Positions 1-7,942 of a stretch of DNA of 64,000 nucleotides are shown one piece after another; the first letter of the stretch is position 1; every line of letters starts with the position of its first letter. Source of the DNA: an uncultured Alphaproteobacteria bacterium (GTDB lineage: Bacteria > Pseudomonadota > Alphaproteobacteria > HIMB59 > GCA-002718135); contig CACNHT010000005.1 in NCBI GenBank assembly GCA_902620285.1, positions 1 to 64,000 of the forward strand, in the 5' to 3' direction. The translations under genes were made by a program, and so were the position numbers. The notes under the pieces are model-generated. The model saw only the letters and a program-made list of their open reading frames with translations, searched no databases and was not told where the DNA came from.

Positions 1-2151
1 TGTCCAACTGGAGCATTAATGCCAGCATCTATTGTAGATAAAGATGGCGTTGGCCATAGTAAGGTAGATAAAAAAATTGATAGCGTTTGTCCTTATTGTG
101 GTGTGGGTTGTCAGATAGAATACAATGTAAAAGATAACAAAATTAAATACGTTAATGGTGTTGATGGTCCCGCAAACAAGAATAGATTATGTGTAAAAGG
201 AAGGTTTGGTTTTGATTATGTAAATAATCCAGAAAGACTTACAAAGCCATTAATTAGAATTAAAGATAAACCAAAAGACTTACACCCAAGTATTAATTTT
301 TCAAATATTCATGAATATTTTAGAGAAGCATCCTGGGATGAAGCTCTAGATTATGCTGCTCAAGGATTTTTAAAACTTAATAAACAAAGAAATGGTAAGA
401 GTAATCTTGCAGGTTTTGGATCAGCTAAATGTTCAAATGAAGAAGCTTATTTATTTCAAAAATTAATCAGAACTGGTTTTAATACAAATAATGTTGATCA
501 TTGTACAAGACTTTGTCATGCGTCTTCTGTAGCTGCTTTATTAGAAACTATTGGTTCAGGAGCTGTTACTGCTCCATTCTATGAAGTTGAACATTCTGAT
601 GTCATAATAGTCATTGGAGCAAATCCTACTGAAAATCATCCTGTTGCAGCAACTTTTTTTAAGAATGCTGCTAAAAAGGGTTCTAAATTAATTGTGATGG
701 ACCCTAGAGGTCATTCCTTAAAAAAACATGCAACTCATATGTTGCAATTTAAACCAGGATCTGACGTTGCTCTCTTAAACTCAATAATGAATGTTATTGT
801 CGAAGAAAATTTATTTAATTCCGAATATATTAAAAAACAAACTGAAGGATTTGAAAAATTAAGAAAACATTTAATGAATTATTCACCTTATATAATGGAA
901 AACGAAACAGGTATCGATCCAGAACTTATAAGAGAAGTAGCGCGCTTATATGCCAATACAAATAAAGGAATAATTTTTTGGGGGATGGGGATTTCTCAAC
1001 ACACACATGGTACTGACAACGCTAGATGTTTAATTTCTCTAGCTTTAATGACAGGGAATGTTGGAAAAAGAGGATCTGGTTTACATCCTTTAAGAGGACA
1101 AAATAATGTTCAAGGAGCGTCTGATGCTGGTCTTATACCAATGATGTATCCTGATTACCAATTGGTTGATAAAGATAATAATAAAGATTTTTTTGAAAAA
1201 CTTTGGAACACTTCTTTAGATGATAAAAAAGGTCTAACTGTTGTTGAAATTATGGATGCTATTCACGAGAATACAATTAAAGGGATGTATATACTTGGTG
1301 AAAATCCAGCAATGTCTGATCCTGATCTTAATCATGCAAGAGAAGCTCTACAAATGTTAGAGCATTTAGTTGTTCAAGATATTTTTTTAACTGAAACAGC
1401 AACATATGCGGATGTTATTTTCCCAGCTTCAGCATGGCCTGAAAAAAATGGAACAGTTACTAATACTAATAGACAAGTACAGATGGGAAGAAAAGCTTTA
1501 GACTCTCCAGGTCAAGCTAAAGAAGATTGGTGGATAACAAACGAACTTGGAAAAAGAATGGGTTTAAATTGGAAATATAAACATCCAAAAGAAATTTATG
1601 AAGAAATGTCACTAACAATGCCTTCATTAAACAATATATCTTGGGAAAGATTAGAAAATGAAAACTCTGTAACTTATCCAAGTAAGTCTCCAACTACACC
1701 AGGAGATGAAATTGTTTTTGGTGATAAGTTTCCAAACGAAAATGGTAAAGGTAAGTTTGTTCCAGCTAGTGTTACTGCACCAGATGAAGTACCTGATAAA
1801 GAATTTGCGATGATACTAACCACAGGAAGGCAATTAGAGCATTGGCATACTGGAGCTATGACTAGAAAGGCATCAAATTTAGATGCCATTGAACCAGAAC
1901 CTTCGGTTTCAATATCACCTAAAGATATAATTAAAAATAATATGAAAGCTGGTGATAAAATAAAAGTCACAACTAGAAGAGGTTCAATAGATATCAGAGT
2001 AAGGCAAGACAGGGCGATTCCTGATGGAGTCATATTTATTCCATTTTGTTATAATGAGTCTGCCGCTAATCTTTTAACTAATCCAGCTTTAGATCCATAT
2101 GGAAAAATTCCTGAATTTAAATATTGTGCTGCAAAAATTGAGAAGTTATAA
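1..2151 (+). CDS. fdhF: Formate dehydrogenase alpha subunit, 5'-truncated by the window edge
   Basis: Molybdopterin (Mo/W-bisMGD) catalytic subunit that oxidises formate to CO2, probably in an NAD-linked cytoplasmic complex. The frame is open from base 1, and its first six codons read C-P-T-G-A-L, the tail of the N-terminal ferredoxin-like cluster typical of long FdhA/FdsA proteins. The real start is therefore upstream and the ATG at 19 is internal. A CPYCGVGC motif at base 88 followed by a CVKGRFG segment binds another 4Fe-4S cluster. The segment CTRLCHAS contains the expected catalytic Cys (codon at base 514) in the place of selenocysteine. A molydopterin-dinucleotide-binding domain closes the protein. 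It would clear formate made by C1 oxidation of methyl groups such as those released by the sarcosine oxidase at 49650-54710. The symbol could equally be fdsA; the partner subunits lie outside the window. Confidence 0.93.
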   Translation, partial: CPTGALMPASIVDKDGVGHSKVDKKIDSVCPYCGVGCQIEYNVKDNKIKYVNGVDGPANKNRLCVKGRFGFDYVNNPERLTKPLIRIKDKPKDLHPSINFSNIHEYFREASWDEALDYAAQGFLKLNKQRNGKSNLAGFGSAKCSNEEAYLFQKLIRTGFNTNNVDHCTRLCHASSVAALLETIGSGAVTAPFYEVEHSDVIIVIGANPTENHPVAATFFKNAAKKGSKLIVMDPRGHSLKKHATHMLQFKPGSDVALLNSIMNVIVEENLFNSEYIKKQTEGFEKLRKHLMNYSPYIMENETGIDPELIREVARLYANTNKGIIFWGMGISQHTHGTDNARCLISLALMTGNVGKRGSGLHPLRGQNNVQGASDAGLIPMMYPDYQLVDKDNNKDFFEKLWNTSLDDKKGLTVVEIMDAIHENTIKGMYILGENPAMSDPDLNHAREALQMLEHLVVQDIFLTETATYADVIFPASAWPEKNGTVTNTNRQVQMGRKALDSPGQAKEDWWITNELGKRMGLNWKYKHPKEIYEEMSLTMPSLNNISWERLENENSVTYPSKSPTTPGDEIVFGDKFPNENGKGKFVPASVTAPDEVPDKEFAMILTTGRQLEHWHTGAMTRKASNLDAIEPEPSVSISPKDIIKNNMKAGDKIKVTTRRGSIDIRVRQDRAIPDGVIFIPFCYNESAANLLTNPALDPYGKIPEFKYCAAKIEKL

Positions 2152-2158
2152 ATATTTT

Positions 2159-2281
2159 ATGATTAAAAAAACATTAATAATTTTATTTCTTGTATTTAGT
2201 CCAATTACAGCATGCTCTACATTAAGTGAATTAAACGAAAGAGTAAAAGGTGATGGGGTTCCTTATATTCCTGGGATTTAA
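2159..2281 (+). CDS. Small lipoprotein, 40 aa
   Basis: Not recognised as a known family. The ATG at 2159 opens a 40-residue protein with a Lys-Lys N-terminus, a hydrophobic stretch (residues 5-15) and the lipobox I-T-A-C, so Cys19 would be lipidated after signal peptidase II cleavage. The mature part is only about 22 residues, ending V-P-Y-I-P-G-I. A longer reading from 2099 inside the formate dehydrogenase gene is possible, but it would put residues before the basic signal region and is less likely. The gene begins 7 bases after the formate dehydrogenase stop and may be co-transcribed with it. No function can be assigned. Confidence 0.6.
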   Translation: MIKKTLIILFLVFSPITACSTLSELNERVKGDGVPYIPGI

Positions 2282-2331
2282 CTTATAAAATTCTTGTCGA
2301 ATTTATAATTTAATATAAATGCAAAATTGAT

Positions 2332-2407
<76 letters not shown>

Positions 2408-2419
2408 CCTTAATAGTAT

Positions 2420-3181
2420 TTAAGTTGAGTAAAATTGATATAAAGCAATCGATGTTGCATTAGAAACATTCAAACTATCAATTTCAAATTTTAAATTATT
2501 TTTCATTTTTATCTGAATCATTTCATCACATTCCTTTTTTACTAATTCTCTAATACCTTTTCCTTCAGAGCCAAAAACTAATACTGATTTTTGTGAAAAA
2601 TTTAATTTTGAATTTTTATTTTTCGAACTGTCAAAGCCATAAATCCAATAATTATTTTTTTTAAGAAAAGAAATAGTTCTTCTAATATTTGTCACTCTAA
2701 TATAATTTACAATTTCTGCAGCACCGGAAGCTGATTTATAAAGTGATGAAGTCAGTTCTGGCGAATTATCTTTGCCAACTATAATTCCTGCACAATCAAA
2801 TAATGCACATGATCTCATTATTGAGCCAATATTTTGAGGGTCAGTTACTTGATCTAAAATTAATATTACTGATTTTGATTTTTTACTTTCTACTCTTACA
2901 AATTCTTCTAAACCTGGCCAAGTAAGATCTTTTGTTTTTAGAACTACTCCCTGCGTTGTGTTTTCATTTCCAAATCTTCTTGTGAATTCATTTTGAGGAA
3001 GGATGGTAATTTTTTGTGTATTAGATTCATATTTTTTGGCAAAATTTGTCTGATTTTTACTAATTATAAGCTCAATATTCTCTCTTTTATCATTTTGAAG
3101 GGCTGCCTTAACAGAATGTTGACCAAAAATTGTCTGAATTCCTTGGTTTTTATTAGATTTATTATTTCTAAACTTACTCAT
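2420..3181 (-). CDS. rlmB: 23S rRNA 2'-O-ribose methyltransferase (TrmH/RlmB family)
   Basis: SPOUT-class methyltransferase of 253 residues that uses S-adenosylmethionine to methylate a ribose 2'-OH. RlmB acts on G2251 of 23S rRNA in the peptidyl-transferase region. Visible features are an N-terminal substrate-binding domain starting I-F-G-Q-H-S-V, the ILDQVTDPQNIGSIMRS motif 1, the FGSEGKGIRELV motif 2 and the SLNVSNATSIALY motif 3 of the SAM-binding knot. Length fits the family (about 245-260). It is transcribed against its neighbours, convergent with tRNA-Thr and divergent from the tRNA-Tyr/tuf block. A related TrmH-type specificity cannot be excluded, but the N-terminal domain favours RlmB. 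Confidence 0.9.
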   Translation of the reverse strand: MSKFRNNKSNKNQGIQTIFGQHSVKAALQNDKRENIELIISKNQTNFAKKYESNTQKITILPQNEFTRRFGNENTTQGVVLKTKDLTWPGLEEFVRVESKKSKSVILILDQVTDPQNIGSIMRSCALFDCAGIIVGKDNSPELTSSLYKSASGAAEIVNYIRVTNIRRTISFLKKNNYWIYGFDSSKNKNSKLNFSQKSVLVFGSEGKGIRELVKKECDEMIQIKMKNNLKFEIDSLNVSNATSIALYQFYST

Positions 3182-3306
3182 GGTTTAATATCACAGATTT
3201 GTATAATTAATACAATCTAGATATGTACAAAAAGGCATTTTTTGTCTAAAAGGCCGTTGCTTTTACGAGTATACGTATTTTGCAAAGGTGTAACTGCTGT
3301 TTTAGA

Positions 3307-3336
3307 TTGACATATATACTAATTTATTAGTATTGG
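3307..3336 (+). promoter_or_regulatory. Candidate promoter for the tRNA-Tyr/tRNA-Gly/tuf transcript
   Basis: A perfect -35 box TTGACA lies at 3307-3312. With an 18-base spacer, a weak -10-like TATTGG follows at 3331-3336, about 15 bases before the mature 5' end of tRNA-Tyr. The rest of the 170-base divergent gap (3182-3351) contains A/T tracts and a short inverted repeat TTGTAT/ATACAA near 3200, which may belong to the rlmB promoter. Nothing else is recognisable there. Confidence 0.4.
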
Positions 3337-3351
3337 CCAATTTCTTCAAAT

Positions 3352-3437
3352 GGAGGGGTGGTCGAGTGGTTAAAGGCAGCGGACTGTAAATCCGCCCGCG
3401 TGAGCGTACGTAGGTTCGAATCCTACCCCCTCCACCA
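3352..3437 (+). tRNA. tRNA-Tyr (anticodon GTA)
   Basis: Class II tRNA. Acceptor GGAGGGG pairs with CCCCTCC, followed by discriminator A and CCA. Anticodon stem GCGGA/TCCGC carries loop CTGTAAA, so the anticodon is GTA. The long variable arm and the TTCGAAT T loop are present. It is first in the tRNA-Tyr, tRNA-Gly, tuf, tRNA-Trp, secE order that is common in proteobacteria. Confidence 0.97.
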
Positions 3438-3495
3438 TTATGGAGGTAATGGGATGAAAGCATTAAAGTGAGTGTGTGAAGCAGTCAGTTTAGTT

Positions 3496-3569
3496 GCGGG
3501 TGTAGCTTAGTGGTAAAGCTCCAGCCTTCCAAGCTGGCTACGAGGGTTCGATTCCCTTCACCCGCTCCA
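3496..3569 (+). tRNA. tRNA-Gly (anticodon TCC)
   Basis: Acceptor GCGGGTG pairs with CACCCGC, followed by discriminator T and CCA. Anticodon stem CCAGC/GCTGG carries loop CTTCCAA, giving anticodon TCC. It lies 26 bases upstream of tuf and is probably co-transcribed with it. Confidence 0.97.
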
Positions 3570-3595
3570 TAACAAAATATTATTGGGGTAAAAAA

Positions 3596-4786
3596 ATGGC
3601 TAAAGCAAAATTCGAAAGAAACAAACCGCATTGTAACATTGGAACTGTTGGTCACGTTGACCATGGTAAAACAACATTAACAGCTGCTATAACTAAAATA
3701 TTAGCAGAGACAGGTGGAGCAGAATTTACAGATTATGCAAACATTGACAAAGCACCTGAAGAGAGAGAGCGTGGAATAACTATTTCAACTGCACACGTTG
3801 AATATGAAACTGAAGCAAGACACTATGCACACGTTGACTGTCCTGGACACGCCGATTATGTAAAAAACATGATCACTGGTGCTGCTCAAATGGACGGAGG
3901 TATCTTAGTTGTTAATGCAGCTGACGGACCAATGCCTCAAACAAGAGAACACATACTTTTAGCTAGACAGGTAGGCGTGCCTGCACTTGTAGTATACATG
4001 AACAAAGTTGATCAAGTAGATGACAAAGAATTAATTGATCTAGTTGAAATGGAAATTAGAGAACTTCTTACTTCATATGAATTCCCAGGTGATACTATCC
4101 CAATCATTAAGGGTTCAGCTTTAGCAGCTCTAGAAGGTAGAGATGATGAAATTGGAAAAAATTCAATTATGGAATTAATGAAAGCAGTTGATGAACATAT
4201 ACCACAACCTAGCCGACCTGTAGATCAGCCTTTCCTAATGCCTGTTGAGGATGTATTTTCAATTTCTGGTAGAGGTACTGTTGTGACTGGAAGAATTGAA
4301 CAAGGTCAAGTTAAAGTCGGAGAGGAAATTGAAATCCTAGGAATTAGAGAGCCTCAAAAAACTACTTGTACTGGAGTTGAAATGTTTAGAAAACTCTTAG
4401 ACTCTGGTGAGGCTGGAGACAACGTTGGTGTTCTTCTTCGTGGTACCAAAAGAGAGGAAGTTGAACGTGGTCAAGTATTAGCTAAACCTGGCTCAATAAA
4501 ACCTCATACAAAATTTAAAGCAGAAGCATATGTATTAAAAAAAGAAGAGGGTGGAAGACATACCCCATTCTTTTCAAACTACAGACCTCAATTCTACTTT
4601 AGAACAACTGATGTAACTGGAACAATTAAATTACCAGAAGGAACCGAAATGGTAATGCCTGGTGATAACATTGCTATGGAAGTTACTCTTTTGTCTCCAA
4701 TTGCAATGGATAAAGGGTTAAAATTTGCGATTAGAGAAGGTGGAAGAACAGTTGGTGCCGGAGTTGTTGCTGAAATTATTGAATAG
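3596..4786 (+). CDS. tuf: Elongation factor Tu
   Basis: GTPase of 396 residues that delivers aminoacyl-tRNA to the ribosomal A site. The G1 loop GHVDHGKT is at residues 19-26, the switch I segment is [14 protein letters not shown] is G3 and NKVD is G4. Beta-barrel domains II and III follow, ending near the usual C-terminus. Length matches the family exactly. The start ATG is preceded by a GGGG purine run. This is the only tuf in the window: the copy often found directly after fusA is absent here, where fusA runs straight into rpsJ. Flanking tRNA genes point to a shared stable-RNA-like promoter. Confidence 0.99.
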   Translation: MAKAKFERNKPHCNIGTVGHVDHGKTTLTAAITKILAETGGAEFTDYANIDKAPEERERGITISTAHVEYETEARHYAHVDCPGHADYVKNMITGAAQMDGGILVVNAADGPMPQTREHILLARQVGVPALVVYMNKVDQVDDKELIDLVEMEIRELLTSYEFPGDTIPIIKGSALAALEGRDDEIGKNSIMELMKAVDEHIPQPSRPVDQPFLMPVEDVFSISGRGTVVTGRIEQGQVKVGEEIEILGIREPQKTTCTGVEMFRKLLDSGEAGDNVGVLLRGTKREEVERGQVLAKPGSIKPHTKFKAEAYVLKKEEGGRHTPFFSNYRPQFYFRTTDVTGTIKLPEGTEMVMPGDNIAMEVTLLSPIAMDKGLKFAIREGGRTVGAGVVAEIIE

Positions 4787-4823
4787 TTTTAGAGACCACT
4801 TTATCAGTTAGCCAATACTTATT

Positions 4824-4899
4824 AGGAGTGTAGCTCAACTGGTAGAGCACCGGTCTCCAAAACCGGGGGCTGCGGGTTCAAGTCCTGCCACTCCTGCCA
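4824..4899 (+). tRNA. tRNA-Trp (anticodon CCA)
   Basis: Acceptor AGGAGTG pairs with CACTCCT, followed by discriminator G and CCA. Anticodon stem CCGGT/ACCGG carries loop CTCCAAA, giving anticodon CCA. It sits between tuf and secE, a position conserved in many proteobacteria. secE begins 14 bases after the mature 3' end. Confidence 0.97.
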
Positions 4900-4913
4900 A
4901 GAGAAATGAAATT

Positions 4914-5129
4914 ATGAATATTGAAAAAAAGAAAACATCACCAGCACTTTTTGTAAGACAAGTTAGACAAGAATTACAAAAAGTAACTTGGCCTCAGAGA
5001 AGAGATACTTTTATTTCATCTGCAATAGTCATATTATTAATTATATTATTCTCATTATTTTTTCTTTTAACTGATCAAATATGGTCTTTCTCAATAAGAA
5101 AAATAATTGAAATAGGTTCAGGTTTTTAA
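4914..5129 (+). CDS. secE: Protein translocase subunit SecE
   Basis: Small essential subunit of the SecYEG channel, 71 residues. It has the short single-span form: a cytoplasmic amphipathic segment with F-V-R-Q-V-R-Q-E-L-Q-K-V-T-W-P, the family hallmark, followed by one membrane helix at about residues 36-58. An AGAGAAA run at 4900 may serve as a ribosome-binding site. Its TAA overlaps the nusG ATG by one base (TAATG), which suggests translational coupling. Confidence 0.97.
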   Translation: MNIEKKKTSPALFVRQVRQELQKVTWPQRRDTFISSAIVILLIILFSLFFLLTDQIWSFSIRKIIEIGSGF

Positions 5130-5662
5130 TGAATAAAGCAAGATGGTACGTTCTTCATGCCTATTCAGGTTATGAAAAAAAAGTTGCTGATAGTATTCTA
5201 GACCAAGCAACAAAACTTGGTGTTAAGGATCATATCGAAGAAATATCTGTCCCAGTTCAAAACATTGTTGAAGTAAAAAGAGGTGTAAGGGTAAATACAG
5301 AAAGAAAAATATTTCCTGGCTATATACTTATTAAAATGAACTTAAATGATGATACTTGGCATATAATTAAAACAACTCCAAAGCTAAGTGGTTTTTTAGG
5401 TAATAAAGGTAAACCAGTTCCTATTAGTAATGCTGAAGCAAAAAGAATATCTGAACAAGTTATTGATGGTGTAGAAAAATCAAGACCTGCTATAATGTAC
5501 GACGTTGGAGAACAAGTAAAAGTAATTGATGGACCCTTTGCATCATTTAATGGAGAAGTCGAACAAATAGATGAAGATAAAGCAAGATTAAGAGTAGCTG
5601 TTTCAATTTTTGGAAGATCAACACCTGTTGATTTAGAATATTCTCAGGTAGAAAAGGTATAA
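5129..5662 (+). CDS. nusG: Transcription termination/antitermination factor NusG
   Basis: Processivity factor of 177 residues that binds the RNA polymerase clamp and links it to Rho or to the ribosome. The N-terminal NGN domain begins R-W-Y-V-L-H-A-Y-S-G-Y-E and contains the FPGYILI segment. The C-terminal KOW domain starts near residue 125 (GEQVKVIDGPFASFNG). Length is typical. It precedes rplK in the conserved secE-nusG-rplKAJL order. Confidence 0.98.
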   Translation: MNKARWYVLHAYSGYEKKVADSILDQATKLGVKDHIEEISVPVQNIVEVKRGVRVNTERKIFPGYILIKMNLNDDTWHIIKTTPKLSGFLGNKGKPVPISNAEAKRISEQVIDGVEKSRPAIMYDVGEQVKVIDGPFASFNGEVEQIDEDKARLRVAVSIFGRSTPVDLEYSQVEKV

Positions 5663-5665
5663 ACT

Positions 5666-6094
5666 ATGGCTAAAGAAATTTTAGGTTTAATTAAATTACA
5701 AATCCCTGCTGGAGGAGCTAACCCTTCACCTCCCGTTGGCCCTGCTCTTGGACAAAGAGGGTTGAATATAATGGATTTTTGTAAAGCATTTAATGATAAA
5801 ACAAAAGATTTAGAAAAAGGTGCGCCAATTCCAGTTATTATAACAGCATACAAAGATAGAAGCTTTGATTTTACGACAAAATTACCACCAGTAAGTTTTT
5901 ATCTTAAAAAAGCAGCAAAAATAAAAAAAGGAAACTCAACTCCTGGAAGATCATTAGTAGGTAAAGTCTCAATGCAAGATATTGAAAAAATTGCCAAAGA
6001 AAAAATGCAAGATTTAAATGCCATTGATCTAGATGGAGCAATGAACATGGTTAAAGGTTCTGCCGTTTCAATGGGTATGGAGGTAGTTGGTTAA
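5666..6094 (+). CDS. rplK: 50S ribosomal protein L11
   Basis: L11 (142 residues) forms the GTPase-associated stalk base with 23S rRNA, the thiostrepton site. The Pro-rich N-terminal segment [19 protein letters not shown] and the following [10 protein letters not shown] are family signatures, and the C-terminal rRNA-binding domain is complete. Its stop overlaps the rplA ATG by one base. Confidence 0.98.
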   Translation: MAKEILGLIKLQIPAGGANPSPPVGPALGQRGLNIMDFCKAFNDKTKDLEKGAPIPVIITAYKDRSFDFTTKLPPVSFYLKKAAKIKKGNSTPGRSLVGKVSMQDIEKIAKEKMQDLNAIDLDGAMNMVKGSAVSMGMEVVG

Positions 6095-6783
6095 TGAAAA
6101 TAACAAAAAATAGAAAACAAATGTTAAATAATTTTGACACTTCAAAGATTTACGAACCGCTAGAAGCCATTAAAATTTTAAAAGAAAAGTCTTTCGTTAA
6201 GTTTAAAGAAACTATTGATATTTCTATCAACCTCGGAATTGATAGCAACAAAACTGATCAAAATATTAAGGGTGTAGTAAATCTTCCTAATGGAACTGGA
6301 AAAACTGTAAAAGTCGCAGTAATTGCAAATGATGACAAACAAAAAGATGCAAAAAGTAATGGCGCCGATTTGGTAGGGAGTGATGATTTGATTGAAACAA
6401 TTTCTAAATCAAAAATAGAATTTGATGTTTTAATTGCGACTCCAGATATGATGCCAAAATTAGGTAAAGTAGCAAAAATACTTGGTCCAAAAGGATTAAT
6501 GCCAAACCCTAAGCTCGGTACTGTAACAAATGAAATTTCTCAATCAGTAAAAGACGCTAAGTCAGGTCAAGTCAAATTCAAAAATGATAAATCTGGTATC
6601 GTTCATGCTGGTGTTGGCAAACTAGATTTTAGCGAAGAAGATTTGTTAGAAAATATTAAAACATTTTATTCTTCAGTTAGTAAAAGTAAACCTGATGCTG
6701 TTAAGGGTTCTTTTATAAAAAAGGTTACCATAGCTTCAACTATGGGAGTTGGATTAAATATTAACCAAGCAAGCTTGCGTTAA
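6094..6783 (+). CDS. rplA: 50S ribosomal protein L1
   Basis: L1 (229 residues) builds the mobile L1 stalk that helps E-site tRNA leave, and in enterobacteria it also represses its own operon mRNA. The L1 signature around LGPKGLMPNPKLGTVT is intact and length is normal. It overlaps rplK by one base. The following 180 bases hold the L10 leader, so rplKA and rplJL are probably controlled separately. Confidence 0.98.
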   Translation: MKITKNRKQMLNNFDTSKIYEPLEAIKILKEKSFVKFKETIDISINLGIDSNKTDQNIKGVVNLPNGTGKTVKVAVIANDDKQKDAKSNGADLVGSDDLIETISKSKIEFDVLIATPDMMPKLGKVAKILGPKGLMPNPKLGTVTNEISQSVKDAKSGQVKFKNDKSGIVHAGVGKLDFSEEDLLENIKTFYSSVSKSKPDAVKGSFIKKVTIASTMGVGLNINQASLR

Positions 6784-6812
6784 TTAATCCAATCGATGAT
6801 CTATGATCATCA

Positions 6813-6890
6813 CCTGTCAAAGACTGCAGGGGCATAAAGCTTAATTTCCTGCATAGACTGAAGCGAGTCATTGATTTGCTTCTTGACAGG
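6813..6890 (+). promoter_or_regulatory. L10 leader RNA (autoregulatory site for rplJL)
   Basis: A closing stem CCTGTCAA (6813-6820) with TTGACAGG (6883-6890) encloses two inner helices: GCAGG (6826-6830) with CCTGC (6848-6852), and GAAGC (6860-6864) with GCTTC (6878-6882). This branched layout ahead of rplJ matches the known L10 leader, to which the L10-L12 complex binds to repress its own translation. The identity comes from position and fold, not from a covariance search. Confidence 0.8.
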
Positions 6891-6894
6891 CTTT

Positions 6895-6921
6895 AAATTA
6901 GTTTGGTGGGCAAACTAATTT
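6895..6921 (+). other. Perfect 11-bp hairpin between L10 leader and rplJ
   Basis: AAATTAGTTTG (6895-6905) and CAAACTAATTT (6911-6921) are exact reverse complements around the loop GTGGG. The stem is AT-rich and followed only by TTAG, so it is a poor intrinsic terminator. It may be an extra module of the L10 leader or an RNA-processing site. It lies 45 bases upstream of the chosen rplJ start. Confidence 0.6.
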
Positions 6922-6966
6922 TAGCTAATATTGGATCTTATGGGTCCAATTAAAACCGAGGTTGAC

Positions 6967-7488
6967 GTGAAACGTTCTGAAAAAAAAGATTTTGTAAGTA
7001 ATCTCAAAGAAGACTTTTCAAATGCTACTTCTGTGATTGTGGCTGAATATTCTGGGCTTACAGTAAATGAAACAGAGCAACTTAGAAAAGAAATGAGAGA
7101 TAATGGAGCAAAATTTAAAGTAACTAAGAACAGACTCACTAAACTTGCTATATCTGAAACTCAATTTAAAGATATTTCTGAGCTTTTCAAAGGTCCAACT
7201 GCAATTGCTTACTCTGATGATGCAGTAGCACCAGCAAAAGTAGCAGTTAGCTTTGAGAAAAAATTTGAAAATTTTAAAATTATTGGTGGAGGTTATAATG
7301 GAGAGAAAATTGATAAAGAAAAAATTGATTTTCTCGCAAAATTACCTTCTTTAGATGAGTTAAGAGGAAAAATAATAGGACTAATTTCAGCACCTGCTCA
7401 AAAGATAGCTTCAATTACAGCTGAACCTGGAGCACAAATTGCAAGATTAATTAGTTCTAACAGTAGCAATAAACAAGAGTCGAACTAG
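6967..7488 (+). CDS. rplJ: 50S ribosomal protein L10
   Basis: L10 (173 residues) anchors the L7/L12 dimers on the stalk and, with them, binds the upstream leader RNA. The N-terminal rRNA-binding part reads K-R-S-E-K-K-D-F-V and later Y-S-G-L-T-V, as in other L10 proteins. The GTG at 6967 is chosen because GAGG at 6958-6961 sits 5 bases before it and homologues begin there. An upstream in-frame TTG (6931) or ATG (6940) would add 12 or 9 residues without a good ribosome-binding site. The C-terminal helix that binds L12 is present. Confidence 0.93.
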   Translation: MKRSEKKDFVSNLKEDFSNATSVIVAEYSGLTVNETEQLRKEMRDNGAKFKVTKNRLTKLAISETQFKDISELFKGPTAIAYSDDAVAPAKVAVSFEKKFENFKIIGGGYNGEKIDKEKIDFLAKLPSLDELRGKIIGLISAPAQKIASITAEPGAQIARLISSNSSNKQESN

Positions 7489-7506
7489 GTAAATAAGGAG
7501 AAATAA

Positions 7507-7884
7507 ATGGCTGATTTAAATAAAATTGTTGAAGATCTCTCTTCTCTTACTGTTCTTGAAGCAGCTGAATTAAGTAAGTTGCTTGAAGATAAGTGGGGTG
7601 TCTCAGCAGCTGCACCAGTAGCAGTCGCAGCAGCACCTGCAGCAGGAGGTGGCGAAACTGCTGCTGAGGAAAAAACAGAATTTGATCTAGAATTAACAGA
7701 ATCTGGATCTAATAAAATTGCTGTAATTAAAGAAGTAAGAACTATTACAGGATTAGGGCTTAAAGAAGCAAAAGATCTTGTAGAGGGAGCTCCTAAACCT
7801 TTGAAACAAGGTGTAAAAAAAGAAGAAGCTGAAGAAATGAAAAAAGCATTAGAAGCAGCTGGAGCAAAGGTTACACTTAAATAA
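7507..7884 (+). CDS. rplL: 50S ribosomal protein L7/L12
   Basis: L7/L12 (125 residues) forms the flexible stalk that recruits translation GTPases. It has an N-terminal dimerisation domain, an Ala/Pro/Gly-rich hinge at about residues 35-55 and a C-terminal domain with the usual [15 protein letters not shown] helix. A strong AAGGAG lies just upstream of the ATG. An open frame on the opposite strand over this gene is only a shadow of its Ala-rich hinge. Confidence 0.98.
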   Translation: MADLNKIVEDLSSLTVLEAAELSKLLEDKWGVSAAAPVAVAAAPAAGGGETAAEEKTEFDLELTESGSNKIAVIKEVRTITGLGLKEAKDLVEGAPKPLKQGVKKEEAEEMKKALEAAGAKVTLK

Positions 7885-7890
7885 AACAAA

Positions 7891-7915
7891 ATGTAGGCCT
7901 TAAAAAGGCCTACAT
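7891..7915 (+). terminator. Strong hairpin between rplL and rpoB (attenuator or processing site)
   Basis: ATGTAGGCCTT (7891-7901) pairs with AAGGCCTACAT (7905-7915) across an AAA loop, an 11-bp perfect stem followed by TATTAATTATTATATT. The interrupted T tract suggests partial termination or an RNase III cleavage site. In E. coli the rplL-rpoB gap holds both, which lowers polymerase output relative to ribosomal protein. The function here is inferred. Confidence 0.8.
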
Positions 7916-7942
7916 TATTAATTATTATATTAAGGAGAAAAA

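Noticed and set aside
7485..7889. 134-residue open frame on the minus strand opposite rplL
   Set aside because: It is the shadow of the Ala-rich rplL reading, with low-complexity Ser/Ala composition and no ribosome-binding site.
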